DNA from: a virus
Strand: one strand, 5' to 3'
DNA: 27,660 nt
Virus record (IMG/VR): IMGVR_UViG_3300021474_000026
Span: 1 to 27,660 of that record
A program made the position numbers and the translations under genes. The notes below the pieces were generated by a model. The model saw nothing but the letters and a program-made list of their open reading frames with translations, was not told the DNA's origin and ran no database searches. Shown here one piece after another: positions 1 to 5,097 of the stretch; the stretch's first letter is position 1, and the number at the start of each line of letters is the position of its first letter.

Positions 1-1
1 G

Positions 2-238
2 GAATATAGACAACTAAGAGACGGCGGATCAGCTTTTCCAGTAACTCATATGGTTGATCTACCAAGGCCAATGGCGGATCTTGTTATTAAAGGCGGCATG
101 TCCCTCCGCGATTGGTTTGCGGGGAAATTTGCGCCAGGAATATTAAGAATTATGGGAGAAGCAAAGAACGAAGATATTGCACGCCAATGCTATTCATTGG
201 CCGACGCCATGCTGGCTGAGAGGAAGAAAGAGAAATGA
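2..238 (+). CDS. Small phage protein, 5' end outside the window
   Basis: The frame is open from base 2 to the TGA at 236-238, so the ATG at 50 is probably internal and the true start lies upstream. Residues encoded before that ATG read RDGGSAFPV, followed downstream by GGMSLRDWFAG and ADAMLAERKK. This DGGxAFP ... GMSLRDWFAG ... ADAMLAER layout is common in short uncharacterised phage proteins found near replication genes. No catalytic residues are visible and the function is unknown. The stop overlaps the start of the next small gene as ATGA, consistent with translational coupling. Identification as this family comes from motif recall, not from a search. Confidence 0.75.
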   Translation, partial: EYRQLRDGGSAFPVTHMVDLPRPMADLVIKGGMSLRDWFAGKFAPGILRIMGEAKNEDIARQCYSLADAMLAERKKEK

Positions 239-342
239 AAGCAGGAGATGTCTTTTTATTATCCGTCTTCGTGATGATCTTCATTTATTTTGGTGGGCTA
301 TTTATTTGGGAAGGACTTTTTAAAAAGAGGAAAAGAGATTGA
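235..342 (+). CDS. Tiny single-span membrane protein (35 aa)
   Basis: ATG at 235 overlaps the previous stop (ATGA), and the frame ends with TGA at 340-342. The product begins MKAGDVFLLSVFVMIFIYFG, continues hydrophobic to about residue 26, and ends in a basic tail (KKRKRD). This is one transmembrane helix with a probably cytoplasmic positive C-terminus. Such micro-proteins occur in phage early regions and can act as holin-like, exclusion or membrane-targeting factors, but nothing here chooses between these. It has no paralogue in the window, although the 38-aa protein at 1818 has a similar build. The last bases of the gene form the -35 box of the promoter at 339-368. Confidence 0.5.
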   Translation: MKAGDVFLLSVFVMIFIYFGGLFIWEGLFKKRKRD

Positions 343-368
343 CAAATTTAATGAATTTGCGGTAAATT
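339..368 (+). promoter_or_regulatory. Sigma70-like promoter upstream of the replication initiator
   Basis: A perfect TTGACA at 339-344 is followed after 18 bp of AT-rich spacer by TAAATT at 363-368. The transcription start would fall near 375, about 120 bases before the initiator ATG at 496. The -35 box overlaps the stop codon of the 35-aa membrane protein. This places an independent promoter in front of the replication genes. Confidence 0.55.
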
Positions 369-374
369 AAATTA

Positions 375-495
375 ATGCGAGGCTCAAAAACATCTTTAAA
401 AATCGACAGGGTTAATTCCTTGCCAGTCTTTTTTTGCCCTCGCGGCGCTATCGGGCCTCGCAGTTCGTTCGCGCATAAGTCGGGGGCATCTTTTT
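375..495 (+). promoter_or_regulatory. Candidate structured 5' leader of the replication operon
   Basis: No convincing gene occupies this stretch. TGCGAGGC at 376-383 is perfectly complementary to GCCTCGCA at 455-462, so the start of the predicted transcript can pair with a site 71 bases downstream. Inside this closing stem are a small hairpin, CAGGG-TTAATT-CCTTG at about 407-422 with one G-U pair, and a T-rich run before GC-rich sequence at 436-462. The GC-rich patch contrasts with the AT-rich surroundings. A GGGGG at 482-486 is the likely ribosome-binding site for the ATG at 496. The structure is inferred by eye and not energy-tested. Confidence 0.35.
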
Positions 496-1278
496 ATGTG
501 GATTGAATCACACGCTGATCTGGGAGAACATCCTAAATTGGCAGAATTATGTTTTAATTTAGCGATTAAAAAGCATGAAGCTATTGGGTATTTACATCTT
601 CTTTGGCACTTCACTTTGAAGTACGCTTGGCGTGACGGCGATTTACGCCGTTTTACGGCGCGCGTCATTTGTGAGGCCGTTGGATGGGATAAAGATCATG
701 ATACATTCATCAATACTTTGATGCGATGTGGTTGGATTGATGAAAGCACAATGATGGTACATGATTGGTTGGACTACGCGGGAAAATTGGTGAAAGACAG
801 GCTTTATAATGAAAAACGCCGTAATACGCCGTTAAACGACGTTTTACGCCGTAAAAGTGCCGCTACCATACCTAACCATACCATACCTAACAGAAAGACA
901 ACTACATCTTCATCAACTGACGTTGATGGATTTGAAGAGTTTTGGAAAGCGTACCCGAAAAAAGTGGGGAAAGGGGCGGCTGTTAAAGCTTGGAAACGAG
1001 CTATAGGTTCTGGGGGCATCGAACTTTCAGCCGTTTTAAATGCTATTGCTTCTCAAAAGCGGTGTGAGCAGTGGCAGCGTGATGGAGGGCAGTTTATCCC
1101 GCATCCGGCGACTTGGCTCAATCAATCACGCTGGCTTGATGAGATGCCGATAGCTAATCATTCCGCGCATTTAAATGGGTTTGTTGAAAATTTCGCTGAG
1201 AAATTGGCTCAAAAAAAGCAGGAATTAGATATGATCAGGGAAAAAGAATATACGCGGAGGAAGATAACAAATGGATAA
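496..1278 (+). CDS. Phage replication initiator / helicase-loader-like protein (260 aa)
   Basis: The N-terminal part (about residues 1-110) is helical and winged-helix-like. A low-complexity linker follows (TIPNHTIPN, then TTTSSST, residues 124-141). The C-terminal domain begins with FEEFWKAYPKKVGKG (146-160) and ends with FIPHPATWLNQSRWLDE (200-216). FxxFWxxYPKK together with IPHPATWLNQxRW is a hallmark of phage O/DnaT/DnaD-type proteins that bind the origin and recruit the replicative helicase. The gene contains tandem 10-bp repeats at 813-852, as expected if the origin lies within the initiator gene, as in lambda O. The start ATG is preceded by GGGGG. The next gene overlaps its end. The replication role is confident; the exact subfamily is not. 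Confidence 0.8.
   Translation: MWIESHADLGEHPKLAELCFNLAIKKHEAIGYLHLLWHFTLKYAWRDGDLRRFTARVICEAVGWDKDHDTFINTLMRCGWIDESTMMVHDWLDYAGKLVKDRLYNEKRRNTPLNDVLRRKSAATIPNHTIPNRKTTTSSSTDVDGFEEFWKAYPKKVGKGAAVKAWKRAIGSGGIELSAVLNAIASQKRCEQWQRDGGQFIPHPATWLNQSRWLDEMPIANHSAHLNGFVENFAEKLAQKKQELDMIREKEYTRRKITNG
813..852 (+). repeat. Four tandem 10-bp repeats, candidate origin iterons
   Basis: Units start at 813, 823, 833 and 843: AAAACGCCGT, AATACGCCGT, TAAACGACGT, TTTACGCCGT. The core ACGCCGT recurs every 10 bp exactly, about one helical turn, with one C-to-A change in unit 3. The same 10-mer TTTACGCCGT also occurs at 642-651, where it is followed by ACGGCG to form a perfect 6-bp palindromic hairpin with a TTT loop (646-660). 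A second ACGGCG sits at 635-640. The repeats lie inside the initiator gene between its N- and C-terminal domains. Encoded residues are unremarkable, so the periodicity looks DNA-driven. Confidence 0.5.
865..891 (+). repeat. Direct repeat ACCATACCTAAC in the initiator linker
   Basis: ACCATACCTAAC occurs at 865-876 and again at 880-891, giving the peptide TIPNHTIPN. Similar ACCATACC-type repeats encoding Thr-Ile-Pro runs are frequent in linkers of phage replication proteins. Their position just after the 10-bp repeats makes them a possible accessory part of an origin, or just a slippage-prone linker. Confidence 0.45.
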
Positions 1279-1468
1279 AATTTTTACTTGGAAAGGGAAA
1301 TCGTCATCCGAATGTTCACGCGAAGAACTTTTGGAATTAATCGATCAAATGACTATTAATATAAATCAATTACAGCAAGTTTATGAATCACATGAAATTA
1401 AAAAACTACAACATGAAATTGAAAAACGTGATGCGGTGATCGAATTTGCGAAATCGTTAAAACGATGA
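1271..1468 (+). CDS. Small coiled-coil protein, unknown function (65 aa)
   Basis: ATG at 1271 is preceded by a strong GGAGG at 1256-1260 and overlaps the end of the initiator gene by 8 bases. The product is charged and helical. Heptad-like Leu/Ile spacing from about residue 20 to 60 (ELLELIDQMTININQLQQVY, then a Lys/Glu-rich helix) suggests a coiled coil, so it probably oligomerises or binds another replication protein. No catalytic motif is visible. The stop overlaps the RusA-like gene (ATGA). I do not recognise the family. Confidence 0.7.
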   Translation: MDKIFTWKGKSSSECSREELLELIDQMTININQLQQVYESHEIKKLQHEIEKRDAVIEFAKSLKR

Positions 1469-1821
1469 AAACGCTGGCGTTTGTGGTTGAAGGGAAGCCA
1501 AAAAGCTGGAAAAGAGTATCAACTAACAAATATAGGGCTAAATTTGATCCAAATGCGCCGTATAAACGTTATATCGGGCAAATTGCGTTGGCTCAACGTA
1601 ACGGGATGGGCTTTAAACTCACTAGGATGCCCGTAGAGGCACGATTAGGGTTCTTTGGTGTAAATATGCGGTCGGACGTTGATAACCTCGCAAAAACGAT
1701 CCTGGATGCCTTAAACGGAGTCGTGTGGTTTGATGATTCGCAAGTTAAAAGCTTGATTGCCACAAAAACAGCGTTCGGACCGCCTAAAACTGAAATTGAA
1801 ATCACTTGGGATGAAGAATGA
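1465..1821 (+). CDS. rusA: RusA-type Holliday junction resolvase
   Basis: The 118-residue product has the usual length of RusA nucleases, which cut four-way DNA junctions in the cytoplasm as metal-dependent dimers. The signature RSDVDNLAKTILDALNGV (69-86) followed by DD (90-91) supplies Asp71, Asp73, Lys77 and Asp91. These correspond to the catalytic Asp70, Asp72, Lys76 and Asp91 of E. coli RusA. The N-terminal basic stretch KPKSWKRVS also fits. In phages such enzymes resolve recombination intermediates or debranch DNA before packaging. The start overlaps the preceding stop (ATGA) in a replication/recombination cluster. All key residues are intact, so it should be active. Confidence 0.92.
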   Translation: MKTLAFVVEGKPKSWKRVSTNKYRAKFDPNAPYKRYIGQIALAQRNGMGFKLTRMPVEARLGFFGVNMRSDVDNLAKTILDALNGVVWFDDSQVKSLIATKTAFGPPKTEIEITWDEE

Positions 1822-1934
1822 GTAGCGACGGAAAACAATGGATGGTTTTAATTGCTGTCATCGGAGGTATAATTTTGATTACTGTTATTGGGTCAATTAT
1901 ATTTACCAAATTGCTTATGTTAATATCCTGTTGA
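1818..1934 (+). CDS. Tiny single-span membrane protein (38 aa)
   Basis: ATG at 1818 overlaps the rusA stop (ATGA) and the frame ends at TGA 1932-1934. The product starts MSSDGKQWMVLIAVIGGIIL and stays hydrophobic to its last residues (LLMLISC). A short polar N-terminus precedes one long hydrophobic helix with two Gly residues near its middle. It resembles other phage micro-membrane proteins in size but has no diagnostic motif. It could be a holin-like or host-membrane effector; the role is unknown. Confidence 0.5.
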   Translation: MSSDGKQWMVLIAVIGGIILITVIGSIIFTKLLMLISC

Positions 1935-1947
1935 CAAGATAACCGAT

Positions 1948-2052
1948 ATGTGCAAAACTTGCTTGGAACTTTATCAGCTTGACTTGCATCCACAAACATG
2001 CACATGCGAATGCCATTTTGAAGATTTGCCTATTTTTGGTAATGTTGCGTAA
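1948..2052 (+). CDS. Tiny Cys-rich, probably metal-binding protein (34 aa)
   Basis: This frame runs MCKTCLELYQLDLHPQTCTC and then ECHFEDLPIFGNVA. It has Cys at 2, 5, 18, 20 and 22 and His at 14 and 23. CxxC separated by 12 residues from CxCxCH is compatible with one zinc site. The pattern is too ordered for chance in 34 codons, which supports translation despite a weak ribosome-binding site. It fills the gap between the membrane protein and the next ORF, overlapping the latter by a few bases. Function unknown. Confidence 0.45.
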   Translation: MCKTCLELYQLDLHPQTCTCECHFEDLPIFGNVA

Positions 2053-2161
2053 TATGTGGACATTTGATGATTTTAGAGCGCCAACAGAATGGGAAATGGA
2101 TGAATACGCTTATCCGGAGCCTTTAATGACTTTTAGAGAATGGGAATCGATATTTCGTTAA
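2042..2161 (+). CDS. Small acidic/aromatic protein, unknown (about 39 aa)
   Basis: The frame extends upstream to 1979, but that part overlaps the Cys-rich ORF. A start at ATG 2042 or ATG 2054 is more sensible and gives a product beginning MWTFDDFRAPTEWEMDEYAY. It is rich in Trp, Glu, Asp and Phe with no membrane segment. Small acidic phage proteins of this kind can mimic DNA or bind host enzymes, but that is speculation. No clear ribosome-binding site precedes either start, and coupling to the upstream stop is possible. Confidence 0.4.
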   Translation: MLRNMWTFDDFRAPTEWEMDEYAYPEPLMTFREWESIFR

Positions 2162-2164
2162 ATC

Positions 2165-2347
2165 ATGAAGCCACCAAGGAAATGTTTATGGTGTCATGCT
2201 AAAGTCAAAAATAGAAAATGCATTAAATGCAACACAGAATATTCTCAAAGCTCAACTCACCCGAATTATACCGCACGCAAGAAACCAAACCAAGATCTAC
2301 GCAATACTTCAGGACGGTGGGTTGACAAAATAAGGTACATAGACTAA
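2165..2347 (+). CDS. Small zinc-ribbon-like protein (60 aa)
   Basis: Cys7, Cys10, Cys19 and Cys22 form a compact CxxC-x8-CxxC zinc ribbon (KCLWCHAKVKNRKCIKCNTEY without spacing changes), followed by a basic, polar tail. The fold would suit nucleic-acid or protein binding. It starts four bases after the previous stop and no good ribosome-binding site is visible, so coupled translation is likely. Its 3' end carries the -35 and spacer of the promoter at 2322-2350. Specific function unknown. Confidence 0.6.
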   Translation: MKPPRKCLWCHAKVKNRKCIKCNTEYSQSSTHPNYTARKKPNQDLRNTSGRWVDKIRYID

Positions 2348-2350
2348 AAT
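2322..2350 (+). promoter_or_regulatory. Near-consensus sigma70 promoter ahead of the small-terminase-like gene
   Basis: TTGACA at 2322-2327, a 17-bp spacer and TAAAAT at 2345-2350 make the best promoter match in the window, with one mismatch in twelve positions. A second TTGACA at 2357-2362 is followed by a poor -10 (TAAGAG at 2380). The transcript would start near 2357 and its leader contains an imperfect inverted repeat, GTCTC at 2385-2389 with GAGAC at 2405-2409, plus AGG/CCT inside. It reads into the gene at 2429 and probably the whole packaging and head block. Confidence 0.65.
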
Positions 2351-2428
2351 GCGTACTTGACAAACTAAAATTAAAATGGTAAGAGTCTCGCTTAGGTCAA
2401 TCCTGAGACGCACCTACTAGAGCTAACT

Positions 2429-2950
2429 ATGGATAATGTTGAACCAGAAAACATAACATCAAATCCAAATCAATTCACAGATTTATCAACACAATCCACA
2501 TCAATTCCATCAAAACCTAAACGTAATTACGACAAGAAAGTCCATGGAAAGCGATACAATCTAGCAACAAAGATCGCTATTGCTGCAATGCAAGGAACAG
2601 GATTGAGTGCGACTCAAGCTGCTGCCGCTACTGGCGCTCACATTTCGACAATAAGTAGAGCATGGGATAATCCAGAGCTTGCAGAGCTTACACCTCAAGT
2701 AGTGCAAAAGACTAAAAGTGGATTAGGTGGACTTTTTTACAAACGTGCATTAGGAAGCTTACTTGAGCTTACACATGAAAAGCTTAGAGAATCAAGCGCT
2801 TTACAGCTTGCAACCACAGCCGGAATCATGGTTGACAAGGCAAGATTGATGGAAGGATTGAGCACAGAAAATGTGTCGTTCCGTGGTGTCACAGAAGCTA
2901 TTGAAAGCGACCGAGAGAAGCTTATGAAGCGCATTGAGGAACTTGGTTAG
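2429..2950 (+). CDS. Helix-turn-helix protein, probable terminase small subunit
   Basis: After a polar N-terminal tail (1-40) there is a helix-turn-helix at about 57-80 (GLSATQAAAATGAHISTISRAW), then a helical C-terminal half. That half contains SALQLATTAGIMVDKARLMEG (123-143) and a charged final helix. HTH plus an ALxxxxGIxxDKxxLxxG segment is typical of small phage DNA-binding proteins annotated as terminase small subunits, which recognise the packaging site and stimulate the large subunit. It lies 2.2 kb upstream of the large terminase, separated by small genes rather than adjacent. It follows the strong promoter at 2322-2350. A general HTH regulator is the main alternative. Confidence 0.6.
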   Translation: MDNVEPENITSNPNQFTDLSTQSTSIPSKPKRNYDKKVHGKRYNLATKIAIAAMQGTGLSATQAAAATGAHISTISRAWDNPELAELTPQVVQKTKSGLGGLFYKRALGSLLELTHEKLRESSALQLATTAGIMVDKARLMEGLSTENVSFRGVTEAIESDREKLMKRIEELG

Positions 2951-3002
2951 CTTCTGATAATAACAATTATGTTCTAAAATATGAGAAGTTCACGTAAGCT
3001 TC

Positions 3003-3308
3003 ATGTTTAAGCGAAAGGGAAAAGCCAAAAAACCATCCCTCACTTCCACCCCAGGTGGGGAGGGTCGGGGGCATGGGGGTAGGGGTAATTTTAATATACC
3101 CCCCTCTTCCAACGCACTAAACAAAAAGATTCGTCCATATAAGGAACCTATTTGTTCCTGTTCCCATAATTATGGGATTCTTGGGGTTGGTTGTATCTGT
3201 GTTTTCAGGACGGCAGGATTCATTCCTGAGTGCCACTTTCGCAATGGTGAATCGTTCTCCTTGGTTCGCAGTAAGATAGATGAGATGCGCTCGAAGATTA
3301 AGGTGTGA
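3003..3308 (+). CDS. Cys-rich protein with basic Gly-rich N-terminus, unknown (101 aa)
   Basis: The first 30 residues are basic and Gly/Arg-rich (MFKRKGKAKK, then GGEGRGHGGRGNF). They are followed by a segment with Cys51, Cys53, His55, Cys64, Cys66, Cys77 and His78. CxCxH followed by CxC and CH is consistent with one or two metal sites. The C-terminus is a charged helix. No ribosome-binding site stands out. A TAAAAT at 2975-2980 lies just upstream but lacks a good -35. The reading frame is plausible given the Cys spacing, but it could be fortuitous. Function unknown. Confidence 0.45.
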   Translation: MFKRKGKAKKPSLTSTPGGEGRGHGGRGNFNIPPSSNALNKKIRPYKEPICSCSHNYGILGVGCICVFRTAGFIPECHFRNGESFSLVRSKIDEMRSKIKV

Positions 3309-3342
3309 ATTTTTTGCAAAAAACAAAAAACAAAGGAATAAT

Positions 3343-3372
3343 ATGAAGCCGAAGAAAAAGCCGAAGTATTGA
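3343..3372 (+). CDS. Nine-codon mini-ORF with a strong ribosome-binding site
   Basis: AAAGGA at 3332-3337 lies a standard distance before ATG 3343, and the frame encodes MKPKKKPKY then TGA. The quality of the initiation region is out of proportion to the length of the peptide. It may be a leader peptide, a tiny basic effector, or a remnant of a longer gene. No longer in-frame extension exists. Confidence 0.25.
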   Translation: MKPKKKPKY

Positions 3373-3394
3373 GCTAATGCGAATATTTTATAAT
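3366..3394 (+). promoter_or_regulatory. Possible promoter with perfect -10 box before the small-gene cluster
   Basis: TATAAT at 3389-3394 is a perfect -10 box in an AT-rich stretch (TATTTTATAATG). The 17-bp-spaced -35 position reads GTATTG, which is poor. A TTGAGC at 3369 would leave only 14 bp. Activity would therefore depend on an activator or on the phage's own factor. It would drive the genes from 3460 onward. Confidence 0.3.
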
Positions 3395-3459
3395 GTGGTA
3401 GAAAAGCGGGACGGCTACAATTTTGTCTAGCTTACTATGTTTCATGTGAGGATAAGGGA

Positions 3460-3657
3460 TTGGCAGAACCTAAAGGCGAAAAGAAAGTAGCGAAGGTGAT
3501 GCATGAGTTTGGTTCCGGGAAGCTTCATTCAGGATCGAAGCATGGTCCGGAGGTAAAATCGCGCAAACAAGCTATTGCGATTGGAATGAGCGAAGCCGGT
3601 CTATCCAAGCATGTGAAAAATTTTCATAAGGAAGCGAGGAGCGAAGGTGGATACTAA
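3460..3657 (+). CDS. Small Lys-rich DUF6496-like phage protein (65 aa)
   Basis: Translation starts at TTG 3460, preceded by GAGG and AAGGGA at 3448-3459. The central signature is KVMHEFGSGKLHSGS followed by GPEVKSRKQAIAIGMSEAGL (about 13-48). This matches the DUF6496 pattern found in many bacteria and phages (KVMHEFxxGxLxSGSxxGxxVxxRKQAIAIxLSEA). The family has no established function. The C-terminus is NFHKEARSEGGY and shares FHKxA and a terminal GGY with the next protein. The next start lies inside its last codons, implying coupling. Confidence 0.8.
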   Translation: MAEPKGEKKVAKVMHEFGSGKLHSGSKHGPEVKSRKQAIAIGMSEAGLSKHVKNFHKEARSEGGY

Positions 3658-3829
3658 ATCAGATTCAGGCGCATCTATTGACTCAGGAGACGATAAGATA
3701 TTGAATGGCGGGGAGTCTCCGGCGCCCGGATCTTATCCTATTGAGGTCCCGGCGATAGTCGGGGATGGTGGTAGTTTGAAGGACAAAGCGAAAGAATTTC
3801 ATAAAGCTGCCAGTTTCGGAGGATATTGA
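3647..3829 (+). CDS. Small low-complexity protein ending in GGY (60 aa)
   Basis: GTG at 3647 has CGAGGA at 3635-3640 with good spacing and overlaps the previous stop. The first 45 residues are acidic and rich in Ser, Gly and Pro (DTKSDSGASIDSGDD, then GGESPAPGSYP). The end is KDKAKEFHKAASFGGY, closely resembling the tail of the preceding DUF6496-like protein. It appears to be a disordered small protein carrying a shared C-terminal tag. Function unknown. Confidence 0.65.
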   Translation: MDTKSDSGASIDSGDDKILNGGESPAPGSYPIEVPAIVGDGGSLKDKAKEFHKAASFGGY

Positions 3830-3830
3830 T

Positions 3831-4025
3831 ATGGCCGAGAAATGGATACAGAGCGCTATCAAACATCCCGGAGCGCTACATAAGGAATTGGGCGTGCCTG
3901 TAGGCGATAAGATCCCGCTTAAAAAGCTGCATAAGGCTGCTGGGATGGGTGGGGTTGAGGGTAAACGAGCAAGATTAGCTGAAACGTTGAAGCATATCAA
4001 TAGCTCTCATAAAGGGGAGAAATAG
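3831..4025 (+). CDS. Small Lys/His-rich phage protein (64 aa)
   Basis: ATG at 3831 follows CGGAGG at about 3819-3824. The product contains IQSAIKHPGALHKELGVPVG (6-25) and ends GVEGKRARLAETLKHIN plus a basic tail. A KHPGAL start combined with a KRARLAxTL segment is recurrent in short phage and prophage proteins of unknown role. The middle KLHKAAGMGG echoes the FHKAA...GG motif at the ends of the two preceding proteins. It is probably small and helical, with possible nucleic-acid contact through its basic surface. Confidence 0.7.
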   Translation: MAEKWIQSAIKHPGALHKELGVPVGDKIPLKKLHKAAGMGGVEGKRARLAETLKHINSSHKGEK

Positions 4026-4195
4026 TGCATCCTTTGGTTAAGAAAGCGATGCGTGGTCCAGAGTCAAAAGTACCGTTCCCATTCAACAAATCAATTTCAC
4101 TCAAAGATCACAAAAAGGAACTTCCGAAAGGCGAGCCGATTTCAGTTAAGAAGGGAGTTAAGGAAGTTTCAAAGGGGAGGCGTGATGGTTACTGA
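4025..4195 (+). CDS. Small basic protein ending in DGY (56 aa)
   Basis: GTG at 4025 overlaps the preceding TAG (TAGTG), and a strong AAGGGGAG lies at 4012-4019. The frame runs to TGA 4193-4195. The product is Lys-rich and Pro-containing, with segments such as HPLVKKAMRGPESKVPFPF and PKGEPISVKKGVKEVSKG, ending GRRDGY. Other frames here give longer ORFs, but the GTG with its ribosome-binding site and the shared -GY terminus support this one. Function unknown. Confidence 0.6.
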   Translation: MHPLVKKAMRGPESKVPFPFNKSISLKDHKKELPKGEPISVKKGVKEVSKGRRDGY

Positions 4196-4376
4196 TAAGC
4201 TATTTTTTAGCGCGGTTGAATCTCAGGGCAAGAAAGCGCGTGAAGCGTATATGCGGGCGAGGGGTGCGCATAATATTAAGGATACAGGCGAGAAAGATTT
4301 GAGAAAAGAGACGAAAGAGAAGCCGGTCGAAGGATCACGCGATCCCCAGCGGCAAAATACAGTAGGAGGTTATTAA
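4185..4376 (+). CDS. Small charged protein ending in GGY (63 aa)
   Basis: The likely start is ATG 4185 (or GTG 4182), downstream of AGGGGAGG at 4173-4180 and overlapping the previous gene by 11 bases. The frame is open further upstream to 4053, but that part overlaps another gene and lacks a ribosome-binding site. The product starts MVTDKLFFSAVESQGKKARE, is helical and charged, and ends RQNTVGGY. The terminal GGY matches neighbours at 3460 and 3647. Function unknown. Confidence 0.65.
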   Translation: MVTDKLFFSAVESQGKKAREAYMRARGAHNIKDTGEKDLRKETKEKPVEGSRDPQRQNTVGGY

Positions 4377-4377
4377 G

Positions 4378-4641
4378 ATGGACGGAGAAAAGATCAGTAT
4401 CACAGGCAACAAGCCCGGCATCACGTCTTTTGAGGATTTCGATGTTTTTTCAGGTAAGGACGGGTTGAGCCGTGACGAATACAAAGCCTCAACCTTCCGG
4501 AACGGAAGCCAGGACGATTCCGACCCGCAGTTCGAAAAGATGTCGGACCTAATGGAATCGACGGGTGGAACCGAGCATGGCGAAGAGAAGGTAGGTCGCA
4601 CAGCCACCGAAACCGAAGAGGAGTCCAAGCTTGAACCCTAA
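4378..4641 (+). CDS. Small acidic protein, unknown (87 aa)
   Basis: ATG at 4378 has a perfect AGGAGG at about 4363-4368. The product is acidic and hydrophilic (ITSFEDFDVFSGKDGLSRDE; then QDDSDPQFEKMSD; then GEEKVGRTATETEEESKLEP). No Cys, membrane helix or enzyme motif is present. Its charge is opposite to the basic proteins encoded just upstream, so an interaction between them is conceivable but unsupported. Its end overlaps the start of the next gene. Confidence 0.7.
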   Translation: MDGEKISITGNKPGITSFEDFDVFSGKDGLSRDEYKASTFRNGSQDDSDPQFEKMSDLMESTGGTEHGEEKVGRTATETEEESKLEP

Positions 4642-4936
4642 AGCGGTAGTAGGTAAAATCCCGCTTAACGACGATACTCCTCCGTCAGAGCTTCCCGTCC
4701 GGGATGAAATGGACGAAGGTCGTCGATGTTTCAAGAAAGGACGTTTGGAGTTTATGGGCGGACCCGTTTATTTCGAGCAAGCGCACGACTATGAAGTCAA
4801 AGGAATGAATATGGAAACCCTAGCCATGGAAACCGAACGAATCATGGACAATAATCGGAAGATGGGCTATGGTCCGATGAGCGCTAACAATGATGACATA
4901 GCCAAAGACCTGGGCGTAGATATAACGGAGCAATAG
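4631..4936 (+). CDS. Small hypothetical phage protein (101 aa)
   Basis: TTG at 4631 lies about 8 bases after GAGGAG (4617-4622) and inside the end of the preceding gene. The N-terminus is Pro-rich (KIPLNDDTPPSELPV). The middle has RRCFKKGRLEFMGGPVYFEQ and the C-terminal half is a Met- and Asp-rich helix (MNMETLAMETERIMDNNRKM). I do not recognise a family. It is the last clear gene before the stretch that leads to the large terminase. Confidence 0.65.
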   Translation: MNPKAVVGKIPLNDDTPPSELPVRDEMDEGRRCFKKGRLEFMGGPVYFEQAHDYEVKGMNMETLAMETERIMDNNRKMGYGPMSANNDDIAKDLGVDITEQ

Positions 4937-4938
4937 CG

Positions 4939-5037
4939 GTGGAACATTCCTGTATTGTGCGTTCTATGGTTAGCCTTATCAAATCTTTGGGCATTGAGTT
5001 GGAAATTATCCAGATCCTAACGCATCAGAAGTCATAA
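4939..5037 (+). CDS. Possible 32-aa ORF before the terminase
   Basis: GTG at 4939 sits about 9 bases after GGAG (4926-4929). The product begins VEHSCIVRSMVSLIKSLGIE and ends at TAA 5035-5037. It is hydrophobic/helical with no motif. A different frame from 4998 to beyond 5080 also looks protein-like (ASEVIRSTPTIPEGVIGDAR), so this ORF could equally be one piece of an interrupted gene. Low confidence. Confidence 0.3.
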   Translation: MEHSCIVRSMVSLIKSLGIELEIIQILTHQKS

Positions 5038-5070
5038 GAAGTACTCCCACCATCCCGGAAGGGGTTATCG

Positions 5071-5097
5071 GAGACGCTAGATTCAAGGCGGCGTCTC
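5071..5097 (+). other. Perfect 7-bp hairpin upstream of the large terminase
   Basis: GAGACGC at 5071-5077 pairs with GCGTCTC at 5091-5097 around a 13-base loop. No T-run follows, so it is not a standard terminator. It lies in the gap before the terminase frame and could regulate terminase translation, be part of a packaging signal, or be incidental. Confidence 0.4.

Noticed and set aside
235-342. Assignment of the two micro-membrane proteins as the phage holin
   Set aside because: One hydrophobic helix is not diagnostic and no endolysin or spanin gene lies nearby.
375-506. 43-codon + strand ORF beginning exactly at the predicted transcript start
   Set aside because: It would need leaderless translation, has no recognisable protein character, and overlaps the proposed leader structure and the initiator start.
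396-668. Reverse-strand 90-codon frame over the leader and the start of the initiator gene
   Set aside because: Most of it lies opposite the well-supported initiator gene, has no ribosome-binding site, and all other genes are on the + strand.
1931-1959. TTGACA at 1931-1936 as another promoter
   Set aside because: No acceptable -10 box occurs at 16-18 bp spacing (the site reads AAAACT or similar).
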